Program-made: the position numbers and the translations under genes
Source: a virus
Direction: 5' to 3' (one strand)
Length of the DNA stretch: 35,843 nucleotides
IMG/VR virus record: IMGVR_UViG_3300042890_002086
Coordinates: 1-35,843 of that record
In this document: in pieces, positions 14,488-22,023 of the stretch
How the letters are laid out: every line of letters begins with the position of its first letter
How positions within the stretch are numbered: position 1 is the first letter of the stretch
The notes under the pieces: model-generated
What the model saw: only the letters and a program-made list of their open reading frames with translations
What the model was told of the DNA's origin: nothing
Databases searched by the model: none

Positions 14488-14808
14488 ATGCAATCGACGG
14501 GGAAAAGGCTTTTCGACTTCGACCCGACGACAGGCACCACGAAGTGGTGGCACTACGACGCCGACCGTGACGAGGCGACCATCGAGACGGTCTTCGAGGT
14601 CGGCGACATCGTAGAGCAGAACAAGGCCCAGTATGCCGCGACCGACGAGAGGACGCGCTGGGGCGAGTGGAGCAAGGTGGCGTCGATTCCGATGCCGTTG
14701 TTCTACCGGCTGAAGAAGGATGGGATCATCGACGACCCTGCCGCGATGAAGCGCTGGCTCAATGACCCCGACAACAGATTTTTCAGAACACGGCCGGGGC
14801 GCGTATGA
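14488..14808 (+). CDS. Conserved phage hypothetical protein, 106 aa
   Basis: Starts at ATG 14488 with the near-ideal GAGGTGAAC in front; GTG 14482 is an alternative within that site. The protein reads KRLFDFDPTTGTTKWWHYD early, VGDIVEQNKAQYAATDER and RWGEWSKVASIPMPLFY in the middle, and ends DDPAAMKRWLNDPDNRFF with RTRPGRV. This is a pattern seen repeatedly downstream of major capsid genes in podoviruses and other phages. It may be a minor capsid or head-completion protein, but function is unassigned. The stop overlaps the glycosyltransferase start (ATGA). Confidence 0.75.
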   Translation: MQSTGKRLFDFDPTTGTTKWWHYDADRDEATIETVFEVGDIVEQNKAQYAATDERTRWGEWSKVASIPMPLFYRLKKDGIIDDPAAMKRWLNDPDNRFFRTRPGRV

Positions 14809-15470
14809 GCCGCTCGGTCGCGATTCTGGTCCCGGCAAGGGACACGGTGATGACCTCGTTCGCCTATGACCTAGCGCGCGCGATGTCGTTCCACACCGCG
14901 ACAACAGACGACCGTGTGCTGCTTTTCACATCGCACGGGACTCTGATCGCCTCTCAAAGGATGGAGCTTGCGCGGCAGGCTCTCGAGGAGAAGGCGGACT
15001 ATCTCCTCTGGCTTGACTCAGACATGCGGTTCCCGAAGGAAACAATCGGGCACCTCATCCTGCGCGACAAGCCCATCGTGGCCGCGAATTATGCGACGCG
15101 CCGTATGCCGGTCAAGCCGGTGGCGATGATGGACAACAACGGCGAGATCGGGCGGGTGTATACCGCGCCGGACTCTGAGGGGCTCCAGCCGGTGGATTAC
15201 ATCGGCATGGGGGTGATGATGGTGAAGCGCGAGGTGTTTGAGAAGGTGGAGGCGCCGTGGTTTGCGATCCCCTACTCCACCATCGGGAATCACTACATCG
15301 GCGAGGACGTGTTTTTCTGCCGCAAGGCGCGCGAGGCGGGCTACGAGGTACTCGTGGACCATGACCTCTCGCACCAGGTGCGGCACATCGGGACCTTCGA
15401 GTATTCACACGAAGGCGCGTGGGCGATGAAGGAACAGGTGGATGGCCCTCAACTCATACAGCGCGCTTAG
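14805..15470 (+). CDS. GT-A fold glycosyltransferase-like protein, 221 aa
   Basis: The N-terminal half is a nucleotide-sugar-binding GT-A fold: SVAILVPARDTV, then FTSHGTLIASQRMELARQALE and YLLWLDSDMRFPKETI, where Asp-Ser-Asp is the metal-binding DxD motif. The middle has AANYATRR and DYIGMGVMMVKREVFEKV, and the acidic GEDVFFCRKARE is the expected catalytic-region motif of such phage GT2/Anp1-like enzymes. It is a second, separate sugar transferase besides the cassette at 4606-6906, here placed between capsid and head-tail adaptor. It overlaps the adaptor gene by 29 bases, so it has long been part of this operon. Acceptor unknown; virion glycosylation is a possibility. Confidence 0.75.
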   Translation: MSRSVAILVPARDTVMTSFAYDLARAMSFHTATTDDRVLLFTSHGTLIASQRMELARQALEEKADYLLWLDSDMRFPKETIGHLILRDKPIVAANYATRRMPVKPVAMMDNNGEIGRVYTAPDSEGLQPVDYIGMGVMMVKREVFEKVEAPWFAIPYSTIGNHYIGEDVFFCRKAREAGYEVLVDHDLSHQVRHIGTFEYSHEGAWAMKEQVDGPQLIQRA

Positions 15471-16074
15471 GGCGAGCATCGCCGACTGGCTGAACCGGGA
15501 CGACCTCACGTCGGTCATCCCGGACTTCATCTCGTTGGCCGAGGCGCAGCTCGAGCGCCGGCTGCCGACGCAGAAGATGGTCAAGCGCGCCGACGCCACC
15601 ATCGACACGCCGTTCTCGGCGCTGCCGTCTGACTTCCTGTCGGCCAAGTCTCTGGTGCTGACCTCGACGGCGCCCGTGCAGCAGCTCGTATTCTTGACCG
15701 AGGACGAGCTGGACTCGAAGAAGACCCTGTACCGCACGACCGGCAAGCCGATGTATTTCGCTCTGGTCGGGAACCAGATCGAGGTGCTGCCGCCGCCCGA
15801 CACCGGGTACACGGCGGAGCTCACCTACGTGGCGACGCTCGCCAAGCTCTCCGATTCCAACGCATCGAATTGGATATTGGAGCGGCACCCTGATGTGTAC
15901 CTATACGGGTCGCTGCTGCAGGCGGCCCCGTACCTTCGCGACGACGAGCGCGTCGCCCTCTGGACCCCGCTCTACGGGCAGGCCATCGAGGACATGATCC
16001 TGCAGAACGAGCGCGCGGCATTTAGCCAGGGGCGCATGGCCATGACAGTCAAACCGACGAGGGTTATCCCGTGA
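15442..16074 (+). CDS. Head-tail adaptor protein, SU10-adaptor-like, 210 aa
   Basis: Begins SYSALRASIADWLNRDDL with FISLAEAQLERRL, followed by FSALPSDFLSAKSL, then ALVGNQIEVLPPPDTGYTAELTYVA and a helical C-terminus with HPDVYLYGSLLQAAPYL. This is the pattern of the ring-forming adaptor that attaches below the portal in SU10-type and related phages. The start ATG 15442 lies inside the end of the upstream glycosyltransferase gene. The gene order capsid, adaptor, fibre proteins supports the assignment. Confidence 0.8.
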   Translation: MALNSYSALRASIADWLNRDDLTSVIPDFISLAEAQLERRLPTQKMVKRADATIDTPFSALPSDFLSAKSLVLTSTAPVQQLVFLTEDELDSKKTLYRTTGKPMYFALVGNQIEVLPPPDTGYTAELTYVATLAKLSDSNASNWILERHPDVYLYGSLLQAAPYLRDDERVALWTPLYGQAIEDMILQNERAAFSQGRMAMTVKPTRVIP

Positions 16075-16454
16075 GTGCATTTTCCAACTATCTCGAGAAC
16101 AAGATCCTGCTGCATGTGCTGTCGAACACGGCGTACACGTCGCCGACGACGGTCTACCTGGGCCTGCACACCGCAGACCCTACCGACGCCGGCACCGGCA
16201 CCGAGGTGAGCGGCGGCTCGTACGCGCGCCAGTCGTTCGCCTCGACCATCTCGGGCAACGCGGCGTCGAACACGAGCGCGATTGAGTTCCCGACGGCCAC
16301 GGGAACCTGGGGCACGGTCGGCTGGGTCGCCGTGTGGGACAACCTCACCGGCGGCAATCTGCTGTTCCACGGCGCCCTGACGGCCAGCAAGACCATCGCC
16401 TCGGGCGATGTGTTCCGGGTGCCGGCGGGCGACCTCGACATCACGCTGGACTAA
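16071..16454 (+). CDS. Small beta-rich tail or fibre-attachment protein, 127 aa
   Basis: Begins with a helix (SNYLENKILLHVLS) then a beta-sandwich-like body with TTVYLGLHTADPTDAG, GGSYARQSFAS and GTVGWVAVWDN, ending in GDVFRVPAGDLDITL. Proteins of this pattern are common in phages and generally annotated as tail fibre proteins. The GTG start overlaps the adaptor stop (GTGA). Its place just before two repeat-type fibre proteins supports a role in fibre or collar assembly. Exact function is not established. Confidence 0.65.
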   Translation: MSAFSNYLENKILLHVLSNTAYTSPTTVYLGLHTADPTDAGTGTEVSGGSYARQSFASTISGNAASNTSAIEFPTATGTWGTVGWVAVWDNLTGGNLLFHGALTASKTIASGDVFRVPAGDLDITLD

Positions 16455-16457
16455 TTG

Positions 16458-17303
16458 ATGGCAGGCTACGGCTCCGGGTTATATGGCCGTGGCAGGTATG
16501 GCATCGACCCCAAAGAGGGCGCTGCCAGTCTGAGTGCGTCGGCGGCGCTGTCGTGCGTCGGCGTGAGGGTGAGGCTCGGGGCGGCCGCCATAAGCGGCGC
16601 CGCCACGATGATAACGGTCGGGGTGCGGGTGCAGCCCGGCGCGAGCGCGATGTCGGCGTCTGCGACGCAGGCGGCGGCGGCGGTCATCGTCAAGGATGCC
16701 TCGGCGGCCTTGGCGGCCTCTGGGGCGCTCTCGTGCTCGTCGAGCATAGTGCGCGACGGCGCGGCGGCGATCGCCGGGTCGGCCTCTTTGGCGGCCTCGG
16801 CGGTGCGGGTGAGGCTCGGCGCCGCCGCGGTATCCGGCGCGGCCACGCTCGCGGCGGATGCGCTCAGGGTGCGGCTCGCGGCGTCTGCGATGTCTGCGGC
16901 GGCGAGCCAGTCGGCCGCTGGCGTGCGGGTTCGTCTTGGGGCGGCGTCGCTCGAGGGCTCTGCGGGCCAGGACGCGACGGCGAACGTCGTGTACATCGAC
17001 AGCGCGGCCCTCTCTGGGTCGGCTGCTCTGGTGGCGGCGGGCGGCGTCATACAGTCGGCGGCGGCGGCGCTCTCGGGGTCGGCGGCTCTGTCGGCCGCCG
17101 GGCGGCTGAAGTGGGAGAACGAGCCCGACACGGCCGAGAGCTGGGCGCCGGTGGCGGACACGGCAGAGAGCTGGAGCGCGGCGAGCGATACGGTCGTCGC
17201 CTGGAGCGCGGTGGCGGACACCGCAGAGACATGGGCGCCGGTGGCAGACACGGCGGAGACTTGGACAGAGAAGACACACCCGGCCTATCTACAGGCCGCT
17301 TGA
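16458..17303 (+). CDS. Repeat protein: ten 20-aa and five 10-aa units, 281 aa
   Basis: After a Gly/Tyr-rich leader of 14 residues, the protein consists of ten exactly 20-residue repeats (residues 15-214, nt 16500-17099) with a pattern like GVRVRLGAAAVSGAATLAA, nine residues of linker (GRLKWENEP), then five exactly 10-residue repeats (224-273, nt 17127-17276) of the type DTAESWAPVA, and an eight-residue tail. The absolute regularity suggests a solenoid or a stacked beta structure. It is encoded between tail proteins and the tail fibre, so it is probably a fibre or spacer protein. I chose ATG 16458; TTG 16455 adds one residue. Confidence 0.75.
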   Translation: MAGYGSGLYGRGRYGIDPKEGAASLSASAALSCVGVRVRLGAAAISGAATMITVGVRVQPGASAMSASATQAAAAVIVKDASAALAASGALSCSSSIVRDGAAAIAGSASLAASAVRVRLGAAAVSGAATLAADALRVRLAASAMSAAASQSAAGVRVRLGAASLEGSAGQDATANVVYIDSAALSGSAALVAAGGVIQSAAAALSGSAALSAAGRLKWENEPDTAESWAPVADTAESWSAASDTVVAWSAVADTAETWAPVADTAETWTEKTHPAYLQAA

Positions 17304-17314
17304 GGTAACGAAAA

Positions 17315-18415
17315 ATGGCTGACACAACCACCACCAACCTTGGCCTGACGAAGCCGGAAGTCGGCGCATCGGCGGACACCTGGGGCACCAAATGGAACAC
17401 CAACAGCGACCTGATCGACGGCGTATTCGCCGCCGCGGGCAGCGGCACGTCGGTGGGCCTCAACGTCGGCACCGGCAAGACGCTGGCGGTGGGCGGGACG
17501 CTCACGATGTCGGCGCTCACGGCCTCGACGGCCTTGGCGCTGAACGCGAGCAAGCAGGCGGTGTCGGTGACGAACACCGGCACCGGGAACAATGTGCTCT
17601 CGGCGTCTCCGACGCTGACGGGCACGATCGACGCCGCGGCGCAGACCCTCTCCGGCAACCTCACGCTCTCCGGCGGCACCGCGAACGGCGTCCTTTACCT
17701 CAACGGGTCGAAGGTGGCGACGAGCGCGAGCGGGCTGACTTACAACGGCAGCACTTTTGTTGCGACAGGCAGCGCAAAGGTCGGCGCAGGCGCGGCTTCC
17801 AACTCGGCCACCTTCATGGTCAACAACCCCAACGCAACGGCCACGGGAATTCAGTTGTTCCAAGACGCCCAAGAATCTTGGGTTATGGGGCTTCTTGCAA
17901 GCAGCACCGCCTTGACTTGGGCAAATTCCGGCACCGAGCGTATGCGCCTCGACGCCTCCGGCAACCTCGGCATCGGGACGAGTTCGCCGTTGCAGCGGCT
18001 TGATGTCGCGGGCAACATCCGCGCCCTCAACTCTGGCGCTGATTCGCAAGTCATTGCGACCGCGCCGACTGATTCCTTCTCTCCGTTCATTCGTTGGGCC
18101 GTTTCCGGCGTCCGCGACTCGGGCATCTTGGGATACCCTGCGGGCGATGACTCGTTGGTGTACCGCAGCGGTGCAAACAGTTTCAGCACCGGCACGGAGC
18201 GGTTCCGCATCACCGCTGTTGGCAATGTGGTGGCAGGTGGTTCCGTTGCCCTCGCCACGACCGCGACCAACGGCTTCCTGTATGTCCCGACCTGCGCGGG
18301 TACGCCGACCGGAACGCCGACCGCCATCACGGGCATGGCACCCATCGTGGTCAACACCACGAACAACAAGTTGTATTTCTACAGCGGCGGCGCGTGGCGC
18401 GATGCCGGGCCGTAA
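17315..18415 (+). CDS. Tail fibre protein, 366 aa
   Basis: The N-terminus [21 protein letters not shown] followed by [13 protein letters not shown] is the well known opening of many phage tail fibres. The middle is a Thr/Ser/Gly-rich beta-structured shaft ([20 protein letters not shown]). [19 protein letters not shown], around residue 210, is a motif typical of trimeric fibre shafts, and the C-terminal part ([20 protein letters not shown]) probably holds the receptor-binding tip. From about base 17750 the sequence is noticeably less GC-rich than upstream, which may reflect exchange of the tip. Start ATG 17315 lies 11 bases after the repeat protein. Confidence 0.8.
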   Translation: MADTTTTNLGLTKPEVGASADTWGTKWNTNSDLIDGVFAAAGSGTSVGLNVGTGKTLAVGGTLTMSALTASTALALNASKQAVSVTNTGTGNNVLSASPTLTGTIDAAAQTLSGNLTLSGGTANGVLYLNGSKVATSASGLTYNGSTFVATGSAKVGAGAASNSATFMVNNPNATATGIQLFQDAQESWVMGLLASSTALTWANSGTERMRLDASGNLGIGTSSPLQRLDVAGNIRALNSGADSQVIATAPTDSFSPFIRWAVSGVRDSGILGYPAGDDSLVYRSGANSFSTGTERFRITAVGNVVAGGSVALATTATNGFLYVPTCAGTPTGTPTAITGMAPIVVNTTNNKLYFYSGGAWRDAGP

Positions 18416-18430
18416 CACACAGGAGCAATC

Positions 18431-18751
18431 ATGACCACTATCACTTGGAACATCTCGCAACTTGACTGCCTCCCGCAGTCTGCCGAAGGCGCGGATTTTG
18501 TAACTACCGTTCACTGGCAGTGCAACGGCGTAGACGGCGACTACAGCGGCAGCGTTTATAGCACTTGCTCGTTTGCCGTCGTCGAAGGTGCCTTCACCCC
18601 CTATGCTGACCTCACGCTCGACCAAGTGCTCGGCTGGGTCTGGGCGAACGGCGTGGACAAGGCCGCTACAGAGGCTGCGGTGGAGGGCCAGATTGAGGCC
18701 CAGAAGAACCCGCCCATCGTCTCGCCGCCGCTGCCGTGGGTGTCGCCGTGA
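18431..18751 (+). CDS. DUF7936-like phage protein, 106 aa
   Basis: The pattern TITWNISQLDC, VTTVHWQCNGVDGDYSGSVYST and FTPYADLTLDQVLGWVWANG, ending with an EAAVEGQIEAQKNPP helix and a Pro-rich tail, fits a family I know as DUF7936, small proteins encoded directly after tail fibres. They may assist fibre folding or attachment; the role is not known. AGGAGCAATC in front of ATG 18431 gives a good ribosome site. As with the end of the fibre gene, the base composition is lower in GC than its neighbours, so the two were probably acquired together. Confidence 0.65.
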   Translation: MTTITWNISQLDCLPQSAEGADFVTTVHWQCNGVDGDYSGSVYSTCSFAVVEGAFTPYADLTLDQVLGWVWANGVDKAATEAAVEGQIEAQKNPPIVSPPLPWVSP

Positions 18752-18894
18752 TTAACCTCACGCTGACCACGGAAGAGGTCAACGCCATCCTGCAAGTGCT
18801 TGGGCAGTTGCCCACCTCTTCGGGTGCGTGGCCCCTTGTCGTCAAAATCAAGGAGCAGGCAGAGCCGCAGGTGCCGAAGGACGGGGAGCCGTGA
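18748..18894 (+). CDS. Small helical phage protein, 48 aa
   Basis: Starts at GTG 18748, overlapping the upstream stop, and reads INLTLTTEEVNAILQVLGQLP followed by a short linker and a second helix (WPLVVKIKEQAEPQ). This small protein type is common just before lysis genes in tailed phages and has no established function. It ends at 18894, overlapping the GTG of the holin-like gene. No membrane segment is present. Confidence 0.65.
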   Translation: MINLTLTTEEVNAILQVLGQLPTSSGAWPLVVKIKEQAEPQVPKDGEP

Positions 18895-19067
18895 CAGCCC
18901 CGATCGAGCGCGTGGGCGACGTCGCCGCCGCCGGCAGCGTGACCGCCGCCAGCGTGTCGTGGATGACCCAGGCCAACGAGATCATCTCGCTGGTCGCCGG
19001 GCTCATCGCGATCGCGGCCGGCTGCTTCGCGATCGCCGTACACTTCAAGAATTTGAGGAAGCCCTGA
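18891..19067 (+). CDS. Small membrane protein, holin candidate, 58 aa
   Basis: A polar N-terminus (TAPIERVGDVAAAGSV) leads to a hydrophobic segment EIISLVAGLIAIAAGCFAIAV (about residues 30-50) and ends in the basic HFKNLRKP. A single clear membrane helix and a short cationic tail fit a small holin that makes holes in the inner membrane to free the endolysin. The GTG overlaps the upstream stop, and the endolysin start overlaps this stop (TGATG), which supports a lysis role. Alternative: an antiholin or pinholin partner for the second membrane protein at 19562. Confidence 0.6.
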   Translation: MTAPIERVGDVAAAGSVTAASVSWMTQANEIISLVAGLIAIAAGCFAIAVHFKNLRKP

Positions 19068-19552
19068 TGGAGCCACGCTGGCTCAAGAGCGCGCGCGCCT
19101 TCCTCAGCCTTCGGGAGATTCCCGGCAAGGCGACCGCGCCCGTCATCGCGCGCTGGCTGCGCGAGCTCAAGGCGTGGTGGTCGGATGATGAGACCCCGTG
19201 GTGCGGCACCTTCGTCGCCGCCGTGCTTGAGGGCGAGGGCATCCGGCGCCCGAAGCATTGGTACCGCGCCAGGGCGTGGCTCGACTGGGGCGACCATATC
19301 CGTGAGCCCGCCGTGGGCGCCGTCGTAATCCTTGACCGCAAGGGCGGCGGCCACGTCGGGTTCGTGGTCGGAAACGACGAAGCCGGGCGCCTGATGGTGC
19401 TCGGCGGGAACCAGGGCAACGCCGTGACGGTGGCTCCATTTGATCGCGCCCGGGTGCTCGGCTACCGCTGGCCCCCGGGCTTCACCGTGCTGGGCTGCCC
19501 GATGCCGCTCATCGCATCCAACGGGGCGAAGGCCTCGGTTAACGAAGCATAG
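19067..19552 (+). CDS. Endolysin, NlpC/CHAP-like (TIGR02594-type), 161 aa
   Basis: The TPWCGTFVAAVLE segment places Cys46 at the start of a helix, GGGHVGFVVG supplies His96, and LGGNQGNAV supplies Asn115, the usual Cys-His-Asn set of cysteine peptidases or amidases of the NlpC/CHAP fold. The overall pattern (WLRELKAWWSDDETPWCG, WLDWGDHIREPAVGAVVIL) matches TIGR02594 proteins that serve as lysins in phages. It would cleave a peptide bond in peptidoglycan at the end of infection. There is no signal peptide, so it needs a holin. Neighbouring holin candidates and spanins complete the cassette. Confidence 0.85.
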   Translation: MEPRWLKSARAFLSLREIPGKATAPVIARWLRELKAWWSDDETPWCGTFVAAVLEGEGIRRPKHWYRARAWLDWGDHIREPAVGAVVILDRKGGGHVGFVVGNDEAGRLMVLGGNQGNAVTVAPFDRARVLGYRWPPGFTVLGCPMPLIASNGAKASVNEA

Positions 19553-19561
19553 GAGATGAAC

Positions 19562-19738
19562 ATGAACGCAGAACAGATCGCCGGGATCGTCCGCGCCGTC
19601 GTGGCCGCCATCGGCGGCTACCTTGTCGGCAAGGGCCTCGCCGACGCCGAGACGGTCGCGGCCGTGGGCGGCGCGCTCGCCACCCTCGCCGTGGCGGCGT
19701 GGTCGGTGCTGTCCAAGAAGAAGCCCGAGGCGGCGTGA
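19562..19738 (+). CDS. Holin-like membrane protein, 58 aa
   Basis: Reads MNAEQIAGIVRAVVAAIGGYLVG, with KGLADAETVAAVGG between two hydrophobic segments (residues about 8-23 and 33-50) and a KKK-rich tail. This closely resembles the Pam3 gp28-like putative holin family. I chose ATG 19562, because AGGAG (19551-19555) then has a proper six-base spacing; ATG 19556 sits directly on that site and may act as a dual start, a known way to make holin and antiholin. It overlaps the Rz gene (GTGA). Confidence 0.7.
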   Translation: MNAEQIAGIVRAVVAAIGGYLVGKGLADAETVAAVGGALATLAVAAWSVLSKKKPEAA

Positions 19739-20175
19739 GGATCTGGCTGGGGGCGGGACTGGCGCTTGCGCTGGCCGCCCTCGGCTGGGCCGGGCACCGG
19801 TCGGCCTACCAGGGCGGCCACGAGGCTGGCTCGGCGGCCGTGAGGGCAGAGTGGCACCTCGAGCGGGCGAAGGCCGCAGAGGCCGCCAGAGAGGCTGAGG
19901 CGCTGATTTACGCCAGGCACCAGGAGGTAGAGCGTGGACTGTCGGAGAGGTTGGACGCCGCTGATCGCCGTGGCCGCGAGCTTGCTCGCCGGCTGCGCGA
20001 CGCCCGCGCCGCCCCCGGCGTGCCCGCCGCCTGTCCCGGTGCCGCCGCGCCTGATGGTCCCGCCGGAGAGCCCGGCGACGCGCGAGCGATTGACGAGGCT
20101 TTTATCGCTCACCTCGGGGCGTGCGAGCGAGACGCCGAGCGGCTCGCCGAGCTCCAGAGACTGACAGAGGATTGA
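19735..20175 (+). CDS. i-spanin (Rz-like), 146 aa
   Basis: One N-terminal membrane helix (LGAGLALALAALGWAG, residues 5-20) is followed by a long periplasmic coiled coil rich in Glu, Ala and Arg (residues 30-105), a Pro/Ala/Gly-rich stretch and a helical C-terminus. This is the layout of the inner membrane spanin subunit, which pairs with an outer membrane lipoprotein to fuse the membranes and finish lysis. The matching o-spanin is nested in another frame at 19934. The GTG 19735 overlaps the holin stop. Confidence 0.8.
   Translation: MRIWLGAGLALALAALGWAGHRSAYQGGHEAGSAAVRAEWHLERAKAAEAAREAEALIYARHQEVERGLSERLDAADRRGRELARRLRDARAAPGVPAACPGAAAPDGPAGEPGDARAIDEAFIAHLGACERDAERLAELQRLTED
19934..20164 (+). 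CDS. o-spanin lipoprotein (Rz1-like), nested within Rz, 76 aa
   Basis: Begins MDCRRGWTPLIAVAASLLAGC from GTG 19934. A short positively charged start, a hydrophobic segment and the lipobox LAGC (residues 18-21) mark a lipoprotein signal peptide with Cys21 as the modified residue. The mature part is proline-rich (PAPPPACPPPVPVPP), a hallmark of Rz1 proteins. It lies wholly inside the i-spanin gene in a +2 shifted frame, as in lambda. Its presence indicates a host with an outer membrane. Confidence 0.8.
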   Translation: MDCRRGWTPLIAVAASLLAGCATPAPPPACPPPVPVPPRLMVPPESPATRERLTRLLSLTSGRASETPSGSPSSRD

Positions 20176-20176
20176 C

Positions 20177-21655
20177 GTGGCACTTATTCCGCTGAGCATC
20201 CAGCCGGGCGTGTACCGCAACGGCACCGAGTACCAGAGCCGCGGGCGCTGGCGTGACGCCTCGCTCGTGCGCTGGTACGAGAACACCATGCGCCCCGTGG
20301 GCGGCTGGCGCAAGCGCGCCTCCGGGCAGGTCACGGGCAAGTGCCGCGGCCTCCTGGCGTGGCGCTCGAACGCCAACGCGCGATGGATCGGCATCGGGAC
20401 GCACTCGAAGCTGTACGCCATGAACGAGGCCGGGACCCTGACCGACATCACCCCGGCGGGCTTTACGCCCGGCAACGCCGACGCGGTGCTGAACCTGGGC
20501 TACGGCGGCGGCCCATACGGGCTGTTCTCCTACGGCACCCCGCGCCCGGACACGGGCACGGTGACGCCGGCCACGACCTGGACGCTCGACAACTGGGGCG
20601 AGTTCCTGCTGGCGTGCAGCAACGCCGACGGCAAGATCTACGAGTGGGACCTCAACACCGCGAACGACGGCGTGGCGCTCGCCAACGCGCCGGTCAGCAA
20701 CAAGGCCGTGCTCGTGACGGCCGAGCGGTTCGTGTTCGCCCTCGGCGCCGGCGGCAACGCGCGAAAGGTGGCCTGGTCCGACCAAGAAGACAACACCATG
20801 TGGACCCCGGCCATCACGAACCAGGCCGGGGACTTTGAGCTCGAGACGGTGGGCTCCATCGTCACCGCCAAGCGCCTGCGCGGCGTGAACCTGATATTCA
20901 CGGATGTCGACGTCCACACGGCCCAGTATCAGGGGCCGCCGTTTGTCTACGGCTTCGAGCGCATCGCCACCGGCTGCGGCCTCATCGGCGCCCAGGCCGT
21001 GGCGGCGGTGGAGTCGGTCGCCTACTGGTGGAGCCCGAGCGGCTTCTTCATGTACGACGGCTTCGTGCGCCCGCTTAAGTGCGACGTGCTCGACTATGTG
21101 GTGAACAACCTCTCGCAGACGCAACGCTCGAAGGTGTACGCCGTCGCCAACAACCAATACGGCGAGGTATGGTGGCTCTACCCGAGCACTTCAAATAGCG
21201 AGTGCGACTCGTATGTGTCGTACAATTACCGCGAGGGGCATTGGTCCATCGGCACCCTGGCGCGCACCGCCGGAACCGACCGCGGCGTCTTCAGCTACCC
21301 GCTGATGGTCTCGCCGGACGGCTATGTCTACGAGCACGAGGTCGGCGTCACCTACGACGGCACGGCGCCGTATGCGCGCTCTGGCGCCATTGAGCTGGGC
21401 GGCGGCGAGCGGCTGATGGTGGCCCGGCAGGTTATCGCCGACGAAAACGCGATGGGGGCGGTGTCGCTGCAGTTCATCACCAAGTTCGCGCCGAACGGCT
21501 CGGAGACGACCAAGAGCTACACCATCGACTCCATCTACACCCCGGTGCGATTCACCGGGCGGCAGGTCGAGATGCAGATCACGGGCGCGTCTCCGGCCAC
21601 GGACTGGCGCGTCGGGACGATGCGGCTCGATGCCGTGGCGGGGGGTGAGCGGTGA
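20177..21655 (+). CDS. Tail hub / DNA-stabilisation-like tail protein (P22 gp10-like role), 492 aa
   Basis: A large beta-rich protein that opens IPLSIQPGVYRNGTEYQS, then RWRDASLVRWYENTMRPVGG. The opening and repeated strand pairs (FLLACSNADGKIYEWD, RFVFALGAGGNARKVAWSD, ESVAYWWSPSGFFMYDG, YNYREGHWSIG) suggest a propeller-like body, as in podovirus tail proteins that plug the portal channel (P22 gp10 type) or form the tail nozzle. It is encoded directly after the lysis genes and before the ejection-like proteins. GTG 20177 lies after the Rz stop. The structural role is likely; which tail part it forms is inferred. Confidence 0.65.
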   Translation: MALIPLSIQPGVYRNGTEYQSRGRWRDASLVRWYENTMRPVGGWRKRASGQVTGKCRGLLAWRSNANARWIGIGTHSKLYAMNEAGTLTDITPAGFTPGNADAVLNLGYGGGPYGLFSYGTPRPDTGTVTPATTWTLDNWGEFLLACSNADGKIYEWDLNTANDGVALANAPVSNKAVLVTAERFVFALGAGGNARKVAWSDQEDNTMWTPAITNQAGDFELETVGSIVTAKRLRGVNLIFTDVDVHTAQYQGPPFVYGFERIATGCGLIGAQAVAAVESVAYWWSPSGFFMYDGFVRPLKCDVLDYVVNNLSQTQRSKVYAVANNQYGEVWWLYPSTSNSECDSYVSYNYREGHWSIGTLARTAGTDRGVFSYPLMVSPDGYVYEHEVGVTYDGTAPYARSGAIELGGGERLMVARQVIADENAMGAVSLQFITKFAPNGSETTKSYTIDSIYTPVRFTGRQVEMQITGASPATDWRVGTMRLDAVAGGER

Positions 21656-22023
21656 AGGAGATAGACGGCATCGAGCACATCGCGCCGTTCCGCGAGCTCA
21701 TCGAGCGCGCGCTCGCCGAGGGTTACGGACAGATGAACTACCACGACGTGCTCGACGGGATTGCGCGCGGCGAGTATCAGTTCTGGGCCTCGAACGATTC
21801 GTGCGTGGTGACGACCATCGACATCTTTCCGCGCATCAAGCAGCTCACCGTCATCATCGGCGCGGGTGACTTGAAGGAAATCGACGACGTGATTCGCCCG
21901 ACCATCGAGGCCTGGGCGCGCAGCATCGGCTGCGACACGATGCTGATCATGGGACGCCCCGGCTGGCAGCGGGCGCTTGAGGGTTACAGACGCACCGCAG
22001 TGGTGCTTGAGAAGAAACTATGA
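21652..22023 (+). CDS. GNAT-fold-like small virion protein, 123 aa
   Basis: Starts at GTG 21652, overlapping the previous stop. The pattern of a helix (FRELIERALAEGY), a beta-hairpin (YQFWASNDSCVVTTIDIF), QLTVIIGAGDL and a helix (IRPTIEAWARSIGC), then MLIMGRPGWQRALEGY, resembles a reduced GNAT-type acetyltransferase fold seen in small proteins beside ejection genes of podoviruses. The acetyl-CoA pyrophosphate loop is not clear, so enzymatic activity is doubtful. It is probably a structural or assembly factor. Its stop overlaps the start of the giant repeat protein. Confidence 0.5.
   Translation: MKEIDGIEHIAPFRELIERALAEGYGQMNYHDVLDGIARGEYQFWASNDSCVVTTIDIFPRIKQLTVIIGAGDLKEIDDVIRPTIEAWARSIGCDTMLIMGRPGWQRALEGYRRTAVVLEKKL

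Noticed and set aside
16334-17308. A 324-aa plus-strand frame overlapping the repeat protein
   Set aside because: The Gly/Arg-rich translation mirrors the 60-bp repeats in another frame; the 281-aa frame has exact 20-residue units and a sensible start.
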